Below are positions 8,843 through 16,825 of a stretch of DNA of 64,000 nucleotides, in pieces (the first letter of the stretch is position 1; the number at the start of each line of letters is the position of its first letter). The position numbers and the translations under genes were made by a program. The stretch comes from Rhizobium leguminosarum (GTDB taxonomy: Bacteria; Pseudomonadota; Alphaproteobacteria; Rhizobiales; Rhizobiaceae). Location: NCBI RefSeq assembly GCF_004123835.1, contig NZ_MZMU01000001.1:1-64000 (forward strand). Reading direction: 5' to 3'. The notes under the pieces were generated by a model. It made no database searches. It saw only the letters and a program-made list of their open reading frames with translations, and was not told the DNA's origin.

Positions 8843-11046
8843 CTATTTCGACTGTGCCGCCAGACCGCAACTCCTCGCTCTCATCGATGCGCTACGATCC
8901 CCGGCTTCAGGTGGAGACTCGTTCGGACGACCTTGATCTGACTTCAGGCTTGCGCCTTATCCGGCGGCGGATGGCCATGATAATGGCCATCATCATGCTC
9001 CTTATGGTGGTTGCCGCAACCGTGATTTCGGGATTGAAGCCGACTTATCATGCCGAGTCCCGGCTGATCATCCACACGCCTCTGGCGACAAAGCTCGGCA
9101 CCGACGAGTCCGGCCGCAACGATCCGCTGGACGCCACATCCGAGACCGAGCGGCTTCTTTCCAGAAGCATCGCAGAGCGGGTGATCCGCGACCTGCGGCT
9201 CAATGAATGGCCGGAATTCAATCCGGCGCTGCAAGAAATCTCGCCTATCGACAAGATCCGATCAATGCTGCGCGGTTGGGTCGATAGTGAAAAACCGTCC
9301 TTGCCGATACGGGACAGCATCGAGCCGATAATCCCGAAGTACTACAAGGCCCTCCGCGTTTGGCGCGATGGCCAAGGTGATGTCATTCAGATCGGTTTCG
9401 ATGCGAGCGACCCCGAACTGGCCGCCTCGGTCCCGAACCGGCTCATCAGCATCTACCTCGAAGAGCGGAAGGACAGTCTGCGCGGTCGAGTGGACGCAGC
9501 AGAAGAATGGCTTCTGCTGCGCATCGACGAACAGATGGGGCGCGCCAAGGCAGCACGCGATGCCGCCGACATGTACCAGAAAACTACCGACGTTGCCTCA
9601 AATGACGACGATCAGGTTGAACAGATCAAGTCGATAATGGAGCTGGGCGAGCGGCGGACAAAAATTGAACAAAGCCGCGCTGAAGCGAGAGCAACGATAT
9701 CCGCACTCGAAGCGGCCGACGACCCCTCGCTCGTCCTGCAGAATATGGTCATTCCCGACAGCATCGTTGCAATGCAACGCGAGCTTCGTGCGCTGGAGCA
9801 AGATCTCGAGCGCCTTCTTGAGACATATGGCAACACGGCCGAAGCCGTGGTCGACGCGCGCGCCAAGATCCTTAAATCCCGCACCGATCTCAGCCTTGCA
9901 ACCGATCGATATCTCCAATCGATACACGCCAAGCTTGCGGCGCTCGATCATGAGGACGACGCAGTCCGGTCGGCATTGGCGGCCGCTCATGAGAAACGCA
10001 CTCGCTCTGCCCTGGCGCAAACCGAGTTGGCCCGACTCCAGCGCATGGCTGACAAAGAGCAAACGGCGCTGGACAAGCTCGAGGAGCAGCGCCGTGGCCT
10101 GGCTGCGCAAGCCATGTTGCCGGGCGCGGAACTGGAAGTCTTGTCACCGGCAGCGGTGCCGCTTGCGCCGCAGGGACGCGGGCGGCTTTTCTATTTGATC
10201 GGCGCCCTTTTGGCTTCGATATCGATCGCGGTGACGGCCGCTTTCGTGGTCGAGATGTTGGACAACTCAGTCCGCAGCTTCGACCAGATGGCCGGAATGT
10301 CGCGCATCGTACCCGCCGGATTCATCCCGCACCTGAAACGGAGAGACCGGAGAGATCCGTCGATGCTCTTCGGGAGCATCCAAGACGGGATGTTTGACGA
10401 AGCAATTCGCTCCGTCATGACTTCGCTCAAACAATCCAACGGCGGAAAGTTGCCCAACAGTATCGTTGTGACGTCGGCTCATAGCGGAGAGGGCAAGTCG
10501 CTCGTCGCCAGATCCCTGGCAATCGATCTCGCCGCCAACGGAATTCCGGTGCTGCTTGTCGATGGCGACCTCAGACTCGGAAATCTCGACTCGTTTTTCA
10601 AATCAGAGCTAAAGCAGGGGTTGAACGAATTCCTGTGTGGACAGGCCGGAATGCGGGACATCATCCATCACCATCCAAGCGGCATCGACTTCATCCCGGC
10701 TGGCAATGCCAGTCTCCATCGGCGCGTTCGTTTGGCTGATGCGGCGGACATCGTCGCGATGGCCGCCTCACTCGGCCAAATTGTCATCTTCGACAGCGCG
10801 CCTGTGCTCGCCTCAGCCGATACGATGCATCTGACAGCGTTAGCAGAACGAACGCTGGTGGTCGTAAAATGGGGAAAGACGAGCCGTCGCGCCCTAGAAT
10901 TTTGCCTACATCAGCTGAAGACCGCGCGCAACGCAGAGATTGCCGTTGCCATAAATAACGTCAATCCGAACAAACACGCCATGTACAACTTCAGCGATTC
11001 AGAACTGTTTGTGAGCTCATTGAGGAAGTACCACGAGTTCACATGA
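8839..11046 (+). CDS. Polysaccharide chain-length regulator / Wzc-type tyrosine autokinase
   Basis: A 735-residue inner-membrane protein with a Wzz-like part: a first membrane segment at about residues 45-65, a long periplasmic coiled-coil region, and a second membrane segment at about 452-475. A cytoplasmic ATPase follows, with Walker A SAHSGEGKSLVA, the second Walker motif LLVDGDLRLGN (Gly where many family members have Ala) and Walker B VIFDSAP. BY-kinases of this type control chain length and export together with an outer-membrane channel. The C-terminal tail has only two or three tyrosines, a weak version of the usual cluster. It closes the glycosyltransferase run and precedes gmd by 52 bases. 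Confidence 0.85.
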   Translation: MTISTVPPDRNSSLSSMRYDPRLQVETRSDDLDLTSGLRLIRRRMAMIMAIIMLLMVVAATVISGLKPTYHAESRLIIHTPLATKLGTDESGRNDPLDATSETERLLSRSIAERVIRDLRLNEWPEFNPALQEISPIDKIRSMLRGWVDSEKPSLPIRDSIEPIIPKYYKALRVWRDGQGDVIQIGFDASDPELAASVPNRLISIYLEERKDSLRGRVDAAEEWLLLRIDEQMGRAKAARDAADMYQKTTDVASNDDDQVEQIKSIMELGERRTKIEQSRAEARATISALEAADDPSLVLQNMVIPDSIVAMQRELRALEQDLERLLETYGNTAEAVVDARAKILKSRTDLSLATDRYLQSIHAKLAALDHEDDAVRSALAAAHEKRTRSALAQTELARLQRMADKEQTALDKLEEQRRGLAAQAMLPGAELEVLSPAAVPLAPQGRGRLFYLIGALLASISIAVTAAFVVEMLDNSVRSFDQMAGMSRIVPAGFIPHLKRRDRRDPSMLFGSIQDGMFDEAIRSVMTSLKQSNGGKLPNSIVVTSAHSGEGKSLVARSLAIDLAANGIPVLLVDGDLRLGNLDSFFKSELKQGLNEFLCGQAGMRDIIHHHPSGIDFIPAGNASLHRRVRLADAADIVAMAASLGQIVIFDSAPVLASADTMHLTALAERTLVVVKWGKTSRRALEFCLHQLKTARNAEIAVAINNVNPNKHAMYNFSDSELFVSSLRKYHEFT

Positions 11047-11098
11047 GTTCGAACAGCGTGTCCGCCTGATTCCGTCGAAATAAATTACGGAGACCGCA

Positions 11099-12190
11099 GT
11101 GAAAAATGAAAATAAAGTCGCGCTGGTTACGGGTATAACAGGTCAGGACGGTGCGTATTTGGCCGAATTGCTCCTGGAGAAGGGCTATATTGTTCACGGC
11201 CTCAAGCGACGCTCATCGTCCTTCAACACGAGTCGCATCGAGCATCTATACGAGGATCCCCATGTCGAAAATCCTCGCTTTATTTTGCATTACGGGGACA
11301 TGACCGATTCAACGAACCTCATCCGCGTCGTTCAGGAAACGCAGCCGGACGAGATCTATAATCTCGCCGCACAGAGCCACGTTCAAGTCTCTTTCGAGAC
11401 GCCGGAATATACGGCTAACGCCGATGGAACCGGCACCCTTCGGCTCCTTGAAGCCATTCGCCTCCTGGGGCTGACCAAGAAGACCCGGTTCTATCAAGCG
11501 TCCACCTCAGAGCTCTACGGCAAAGTCCAGGAAGTCCCGCAGAGCGAAACGACACCTTTCTACCCTCGATCACCCTACGCGGCGGCCAAGCTCTACGCCT
11601 ATTGGATTGTGGTCAATTATCGCGAGGCATATGGCATGCACGCCTCGAACGGCATTTTGTTCAATCATGAAAGCCCGATCCGCGGCGAAACATTCGTGAC
11701 ACGTAAAATCACCCGGGCGGCGGCGGCGATCCATCTTGGGCTGCAGGAAAGGCTCTATCTCGGCAACTTGGACGCCAAGCGCGACTGGGGACATGCACGA
11801 GAATATGTCCGCGGCATGTGGCTGATGCTGCAACAGGACGAACCGGAGGACTATGTCCTTGCGACCGGCGAAACGCACTCGGTTCGTTCCTTTGTCGACA
11901 AAGCCTTTGCCAAGGTGGGCATGCCGATTGATTGGCGTGGGAACGGGGTTGAGGAAAAGGGATATGATAAAACATCCGGTCAGTGTGTGGTGGAGATCGA
12001 TCCAGCTTACTTCCGTCCGACTGAAGTTGATCTTCTGATCGGCGATCCGACCAAGGCGCACACGAAGCTTGGCTGGAAACATGAAACCAATCTTGATCAG
12101 CTGATTGCGGAGATGGTTCGCGAAGATCTGAAACTCATGGCACGAAATGTTCCGTCGGTCGGTGTCACCAAAGGTTTTGCCTATGCCTGA
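11099..12190 (+). CDS. gmd: GDP-mannose 4,6-dehydratase
   Basis: Converts GDP-D-mannose to GDP-4-keto-6-deoxy-D-mannose, the first step to GDP-L-fucose and related 6-deoxy sugars. The 363-residue protein has the NAD(P) loop [19 protein letters not shown], the SDR catalytic pair in [12 protein letters not shown] (YxxxK) and the family signature [16 protein letters not shown]. The start is a GTG with ACGGAG 8-13 bases upstream. The 3' end overlaps the fcl start by 8 bases. Together with fcl this argues that the polymer made by this cluster contains fucose or a derivative. Confidence 0.95.
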   Translation: MKNENKVALVTGITGQDGAYLAELLLEKGYIVHGLKRRSSSFNTSRIEHLYEDPHVENPRFILHYGDMTDSTNLIRVVQETQPDEIYNLAAQSHVQVSFETPEYTANADGTGTLRLLEAIRLLGLTKKTRFYQASTSELYGKVQEVPQSETTPFYPRSPYAAAKLYAYWIVVNYREAYGMHASNGILFNHESPIRGETFVTRKITRAAAAIHLGLQERLYLGNLDAKRDWGHAREYVRGMWLMLQQDEPEDYVLATGETHSVRSFVDKAFAKVGMPIDWRGNGVEEKGYDKTSGQCVVEIDPAYFRPTEVDLLIGDPTKAHTKLGWKHETNLDQLIAEMVREDLKLMARNVPSVGVTKGFAYA

Positions 12191-13271
12191 GGTGATCTAC
12201 AGCCTTGCCGGAAAGAGGGTCTATGTCGCGGGCCACCGCGGCATGGTGGGCTCTGCGATCGTGCGACGTCTCGCTTCCGAAGGCTGCGAGATTTTGACGG
12301 CCACCCGCGCCGAGGTCGATCTCAGACGGCAGGACCAGGTGGAGGCTTGGATGAGTAAGCATCGTCCCGACGCTGTCTTCCTGGCTGCGGCGAGGGTCGG
12401 CGGTATTCTCGCGAACGATACCTATCCGGCCGACTTCCTTTACGACAACTTGATTCTCCAAGCGAACGTCATCCACGCCGCCCATAGAACTCACGTCGAA
12501 AAACTGATGTTTCTGGGCTCGTCCTGCATCTATCCGAAATTCGCCGATCAGCCGATCGTTGAGGACTCACTGCTGACCGGATCGCTTGAGCCCACGAATG
12601 AATGGTATGCGATCGCCAAAATTGCCGGATTAAAGCTCTGCCAAGCCTATCGCAAACAGCACGGTAGAGATTTCATCTCGGCCATGCCTACCAATCTTTA
12701 TGGTCCAGGCGACAATTTTGACCTCGGGTCAAGCCATGTCATGCCGGCGCTCATACGCAAGACACATGAGGCCAAGGTCAACCGGCAACAAGAGATATGC
12801 GTCTGGGGTACCGGCACGCCGCGGCGCGAATTCCTGCATGTTGACGATTGCGCCGACGCCTGCCTCCATCTCATGAAGACCTATTCCGCCGAAAGTCATG
12901 TGAACGTAGGTTGTGGCGAAGACATTACCATTCTCGAATTGGCATACCTCGTCTCCAAGATCGTTGGTTTCGAAGGCAAGATCACCCGCGACCTCACCAA
13001 GCCAGATGGCACGCCACGTAAACTCCTGAGCGTCGACAAGCTTCGCACTCTGGGCTGGTCTCCTAAGATAGGTCTGAAGGAGGGCATCGCAGATGCCTAC
13101 CGTTCCTTCCTTGATGGCCACCATCTCGAACGCAGCAACAGAGCTCTGTCCAGTGACTTGATCGGTCAAAGCGACATCAGTTTTGAGAAAGCCAAGACTT
13201 CGGCGCACGCGGCCACGCTCTCTACAGTTGCGCATCATCCCTCGCGCATAGGCAATTTGCACGAGGGATAA
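12183..13271 (+). CDS. fcl: GDP-L-fucose synthase with C-terminal extension
   Basis: Epimerase/reductase that turns GDP-4-keto-6-deoxymannose into GDP-L-fucose. The ATG at 12183 gives [20 protein letters not shown] with the GxxGMVG cofactor loop; [14 protein letters not shown] and the YxxxK in [12 protein letters not shown] are the family motifs. The start lies inside the end of gmd. After the usual end of the family (near [12 protein letters not shown]) about 45 extra residues follow, rich in Ser, Ala and His and without recognisable homology. The extension could be harmless read-through into intergenic DNA or a late fusion. Confidence 0.92.
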   Translation: MPEVIYSLAGKRVYVAGHRGMVGSAIVRRLASEGCEILTATRAEVDLRRQDQVEAWMSKHRPDAVFLAAARVGGILANDTYPADFLYDNLILQANVIHAAHRTHVEKLMFLGSSCIYPKFADQPIVEDSLLTGSLEPTNEWYAIAKIAGLKLCQAYRKQHGRDFISAMPTNLYGPGDNFDLGSSHVMPALIRKTHEAKVNRQQEICVWGTGTPRREFLHVDDCADACLHLMKTYSAESHVNVGCGEDITILELAYLVSKIVGFEGKITRDLTKPDGTPRKLLSVDKLRTLGWSPKIGLKEGIADAYRSFLDGHHLERSNRALSSDLIGQSDISFEKAKTSAHAATLSTVAHHPSRIGNLHEG

Positions 13272-13316
13272 CAGGGTTTTGTCTCGAGGGGCGCATATGC
13301 TGGGACGGAGCAAATA

Positions 13317-13532
13317 ATGCAACCTGTAGAAATCAGGATTGCAGCGCTCATTTTCCTAGTAGTCGTGTGGGTGATGATTGTCGTGCGGCAATGGATTTTT
13401 TCGCGGTCGAAATGCCGGTTTCGCTTGTCGCGCTATTGCGCAGATAGTCCACATCGGATGGCCCCACGGGGTCTTACCTTCGGCTGGACTGCCGGACGAC
13501 AATCGCTGCAAGAAAGTCGACAGGCGAAGTGA
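13317..13532 (+). CDS. Possible small membrane protein
   Basis: A 71-codon frame with GGGACGGAGC just upstream and a hydrophobic N-terminus (AALIFLVVVWVMIVV) followed by a basic, low-complexity tail. The good ribosome-binding site and membrane segment are the only support. No family is recognised and it may be spurious. The rest of 13272-13553 shows nothing else. Confidence 0.25.
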   Translation: MQPVEIRIAALIFLVVVWVMIVVRQWIFSRSKCRFRLSRYCADSPHRMAPRGLTFGWTAGRQSLQESRQAK

Positions 13533-13553
13533 GGAGCCGGACGGAACCCCGCC

Positions 13554-13898
13554 TCAGTTGATTGGCGGTTCCGCATCGATGTGACCGGGCGGCAAACCTG
13601 GCTGACCGAGCCCGAAGAACGCGCGCGCGGTAACGCAAGCGTCATCCCCTGGGACGCAGGCGCGGCAGACGTCAGGCCGAAGATCGTACACTTGACAGGA
13701 TGTCTCTGAACCGACGCGACCGACCAGTGCGGAGCAGCGCGCACCGTCGCAACGCATCCCTTGCTGGTTCGCGGCTACGAAATGCGCCGGCAGCAAATCG
13801 AGAGCAGCGTCGGTTTCGGTGGAAAATCTGGGCCAGGTTGGCGAAAAGGAGCAGCAGGCTCCGCAGCCTTGGCAATCAAAATCGATCAATGATGTCAT
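13554..13898 (-). CDS. YkgJ-type cysteine-cluster protein
   Basis: A 114-residue protein opening with DFDCQGCGACCSFSP, a C-x2-C-x2-CC cluster, and continuing with further cysteines in MRCDGARCSALVG, TSCQVYDLRPDVCRAC and DDACVTA. This is the pattern of the YkgJ/CxxCxxCC family, thought to bind zinc or an iron-sulfur cluster; the biochemical role is unknown. It stands alone between the fucose genes and the methyltransferase. Confidence 0.75.
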   Translation of the reverse strand: MTSLIDFDCQGCGACCSFSPTWPRFSTETDAALDLLPAHFVAANQQGMRCDGARCSALVGRVGSETSCQVYDLRPDVCRACVPGDDACVTARAFFGLGQPGLPPGHIDAEPPIN

Positions 13899-14209
13899 GG
13901 CCCGCTCCTATCACACAGCCCGCCATGAGCAAAGCCTTCGGCTATGCGCTTAACCTGGAGCGAGCGCATCCACCTTCATCAGGCTCCTCGAGGGCTCGTT
14001 CATGAAGTCGTATCTGTTCAAGTGAATTTGGGATCAATGGATTTTCTTACTTCGACAGTTGCCGTCAGACCGGCAATGAGATGCACGATTTACCGCCGCT
14101 GTTGAGGATGGGTGGCTGGCGTGCTCCTGCAAGCCAGCCAGCGCACTCGTCGACTTTCCTGACGAGGTGCCGGGAATGCGGCGGCAATTCCAATAGAAGG
14201 CGCGACCTG
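13899..14209. other. Intergenic stretch without recognisable feature
   Basis: About 310 bases between the cysteine-cluster gene and the 3' end of the methyltransferase gene. No open frame with family resemblance, no long palindrome and no RNA gene was seen. It must carry the promoter of the leftward cysteine-cluster gene. Confidence 0.5.
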
Positions 14210-15259
14210 TCATGTGGCCTCGAGAATCATGTTGAGGGGCGTCTGGGCTGCACGCCGGATATGGGTGAAACCGCCTGAGCGGATCACCTCGGTCAATCGC
14301 CGCTCTCCCGCTTGCGCACCGAGCGCGAGCCCTGTCTCCTGCGCAAGCGAGGTCGGAACGCAGATCATCGTCGAGGCTGAGTAGTAGAGCCGTCCAACCG
14401 GATTGATATTCTCCTCCAGCGTATCTCCGGCCATTGGTTCGACCACCATCCAGACGCCGCCCTCTTTTAACGCCTTTCGGATATGAGCCGCAGCGGCTTT
14501 CGGGTCGCCCATGTCGTGCAAGCAGTCGAAGCAGGTGATCAAATCGAAATCTCGGCCGTCAAAGTCCTGCGCCCGGCCGACCTCGAAGTGCAGGTTCGTC
14601 AATCCGTGTGCCTGGGCGTGCGCGGACGCAGCGGCAATCGAGCCTGGATGGAAGTCGTAGCCCACAAACCGGGAATTGGGAAACGCCTGCGCCATCAGGA
14701 TCGTCGATAGCCCGTGCCCACATCCGACATCCGCCACCTTCGCACCCGCTTTCAACTTATCAGTGACACCGTCGAGCGCCGGCAGCCAGTCCTGCACAAG
14801 AGCATTGACATAACCCGGGCGGAATAGGCGCGCGACGGCACAGAACATGCAGCCAGCCTGATCGCCCCAAGCAACGCCTCGGCCGGTTTTGAAGGCGGAC
14901 TGAACCTTCGGCTGGTTCTCGACCATCGCAGCAGCGGTATCGAAAGCGCCGATCAGATTGACCGGGCTGTCCGGCTCGGCAAACACGAAGGCCTGCTCGG
15001 GCGTCAGCGAGAACAATCCTCGCTCATGGTGCACATAACCTGAGGCAGCCTGTGCCGCCAGCCACTCGCGCACATAGCGAGGTGCGCATCCCGAGGCATC
15101 GGCAAGTTCGTCGGCCTTCACCGGCCCGATCTCCTTAAGTTTCCTGTACAGCCCGAGAGCATCTCCGATCCGTACCAGCGGCACGCTGACCGCTCCGCCA
15201 AGGTCGTCAAGGACGCGGCCCACCAGTTCATTGAGCGTTGTTTCGTTGATTTCCGTCAT
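14210..15259 (-). CDS. SAM-dependent methyltransferase with N-terminal winged-helix domain (Rv2258c-like)
   Basis: A 349-residue protein from the ATG at 15259, which has GGGAGG eight bases upstream; an upstream ATG would add 26 unlikely residues. Residues 1-110 form a small winged-helix domain (PVKADELADASGCAPRYVRE), and residues about 160-300 a class I methyltransferase: the SAM site is VADVGCGHGLSTILMAQAFP, followed by FVGYDFHPGSI and LITCFDCLHDMGDP. The architecture matches Rv2258c-type small-molecule methyltransferases. The substrate is unknown. It lies 176 bases downstream of, and on the same strand as, a hydrolase/LuxR fusion, so the two may be co-expressed. Confidence 0.8.
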   Translation of the reverse strand: MTEINETTLNELVGRVLDDLGGAVSVPLVRIGDALGLYRKLKEIGPVKADELADASGCAPRYVREWLAAQAASGYVHHERGLFSLTPEQAFVFAEPDSPVNLIGAFDTAAAMVENQPKVQSAFKTGRGVAWGDQAGCMFCAVARLFRPGYVNALVQDWLPALDGVTDKLKAGAKVADVGCGHGLSTILMAQAFPNSRFVGYDFHPGSIAAASAHAQAHGLTNLHFEVGRAQDFDGRDFDLITCFDCLHDMGDPKAAAAHIRKALKEGGVWMVVEPMAGDTLEENINPVGRLYYSASTMICVPTSLAQETGLALGAQAGERRLTEVIRSGGFTHIRRAAQTPLNMILEAT

Positions 15260-15435
15260 CTCGAATTCCTCCCGGTCTTCGGACGGCGTCTTGCCATCCG
15301 TGACGCCAAGGATGAAGCTTGCCGTCTCGGCGAGCATGAGGCGGTTGTCCCGCGTCTACGAAGAAATCCGCTCCTTGGAGGGACAGATGTCCCATCGGCA
15401 TCGGAGGATGTGTCTATCTACCTGTAGAAGCGGGA

Positions 15436-16494
15436 CTATCGGGAGAGCGCGACGACGATCGCTTGCGAGCGGCTATGCACGCCGAGTTTGGTGAAGATCA
15501 CTGACAGCTGGTTTCGCACCGTCTTTGCACTCTTGCCAAGCCGTTCTGCAATCACGCGGTTGTCTAGCCCCTCCGCGACGAGGTCGAGAAGGGCGGCTTC
15601 GGCGGGTGTCAGACCGGCCTCACGAACTGCGCGCGGCTGCACGGCTCGATCCTGTCCGAGGAAGGCGGCAAGTTCGGCTTGAAACAGGTTCCACGCAGGC
15701 TCGTCCGGCAAGAGCACATGATTCTTGCTCTCAAGAGGCACGAAGCGCGCGCCCGGAATCGCGGCGGCGAGCTTGCAACCCTGGTCAAACGGCACGCGCA
15801 TGTCACCGCGGCTGTGTGCGATCAACGTCGGGACGCGCAGCATCGCCGCAAGGTCCAGCACATCGATCCCCTGCATCTGCCAAAGCAGTTGTGCGGCGAC
15901 GTCGGGCGTTGCCGTTTGCCGCTCGAGATCGCCCCACCAGCGATGCTGTTCAGGCGTGCCGTCCGGGATAAAGAGATTGGTGAAGAACCGGCAAAATGCC
16001 GGATTATCGCGTCCCCAGCCGACGCGAACGAAATTGACAAGGGTCTCGGCTTCCAGCCGCTCTGCCTCGGTCTGCGCTCTGGCGCGTGCACCCTGACCGT
16101 AGGCGTTCAAAAGCACCAGATGCGATACTCGCTCGGGATACTTGAGGGCGTATGCGATAGCGAGTGCGCCGCCCTGCGAAAGACCGAGGAGGACGAAGCG
16201 CGGCTCCTCGATCGACGCCGCCACGGCAGCAAGATCTGCGTGCCACGCTTCCACCGAGAGGTCGCAGACATGCCGGTCCGACAGACCGCAGCCGCGCGGA
16301 TCGTAGCGCACAAACCGGTTGTGGGCGGACAGCGCCTGGAGCCACGGCCGCCACACCGGGCTTTCAAGATCGTAATCGACATGGCTCAGCCAATGCGCCG
16401 CCCGCAGGATCACCTGACCCTGCCCGCAAGACGCCATGGCGATACGGGTGCCGTCCTCGGCGGTAGCGAACCGTATGGTCTGACTGAGTTTCAT
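15436..16494 (-). CDS. Alpha/beta-hydrolase fused to a LuxR-type DNA-binding domain
   Basis: A 352-residue protein (ATG at 16494, MKLSQTIRFATAEDGTRIA). Residues 1-270 are an alpha/beta hydrolase: oxyanion region RAAHWLSH, DPRGCGLSD, nucleophile elbow GLSQGG (Ser), and a late His in ESKNHVLLP. Residues about 285-352 are a GerE/LuxR helix-turn-helix, LTPAEAALLDLVAEGLDNRV then IAERLGKSAKTVRNQLS. Such fusions are known in proteobacteria; the hydrolase part is thought to sense or cleave a small molecule and the helix-turn-helix to control transcription. The ligand is unknown; the adjacent methyltransferase is a likely target or partner. Confidence 0.85.
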   Translation of the reverse strand: MKLSQTIRFATAEDGTRIAMASCGQGQVILRAAHWLSHVDYDLESPVWRPWLQALSAHNRFVRYDPRGCGLSDRHVCDLSVEAWHADLAAVAASIEEPRFVLLGLSQGGALAIAYALKYPERVSHLVLLNAYGQGARARAQTEAERLEAETLVNFVRVGWGRDNPAFCRFFTNLFIPDGTPEQHRWWGDLERQTATPDVAAQLLWQMQGIDVLDLAAMLRVPTLIAHSRGDMRVPFDQGCKLAAAIPGARFVPLESKNHVLLPDEPAWNLFQAELAAFLGQDRAVQPRAVREAGLTPAEAALLDLVAEGLDNRVIAERLGKSAKTVRNQLSVIFTKLGVHSRSQAIVVALSR

Positions 16495-16825
16495 CGGTCG
16501 AGAATATCGCAACCGAAGATCGCATAACAGACCTATCTCCTACAGGATGATTCTCCTGGAAGACAGTTCAGCCTGGGACGCTCGCTATCAAGCCTTTCGA
16601 TCAGTTTCGCCCGCTTCGGGCCATATGCCCGACCGGCGAACCGGAGACATGGGTAACACTTTTCGCATGTGCGGGAGGTGTTGATGCCGTGGAGAAGACG
16701 TCGATGTTGGCCTTTACCGACCACGCGCGGCGACCGGTGCGTATACCAACCAACTGCCTGAGCCCTCCCGCTAGCGCTTGAGCACGAAGCGAAGTCGCCG
16801 CGACCTCCGTTGACTGTCGCTGAAC
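16495..16825. other. Intergenic stretch, no supportable gene
   Basis: About 330 bases between the hydrolase/LuxR gene (whose promoter it must contain) and the stop of the GH2 gene. A short inverted repeat TCGGGC/GCCCGA with a 5-base loop lies near 16617-16633. No translated segment resembles a known family. Confidence 0.4.
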
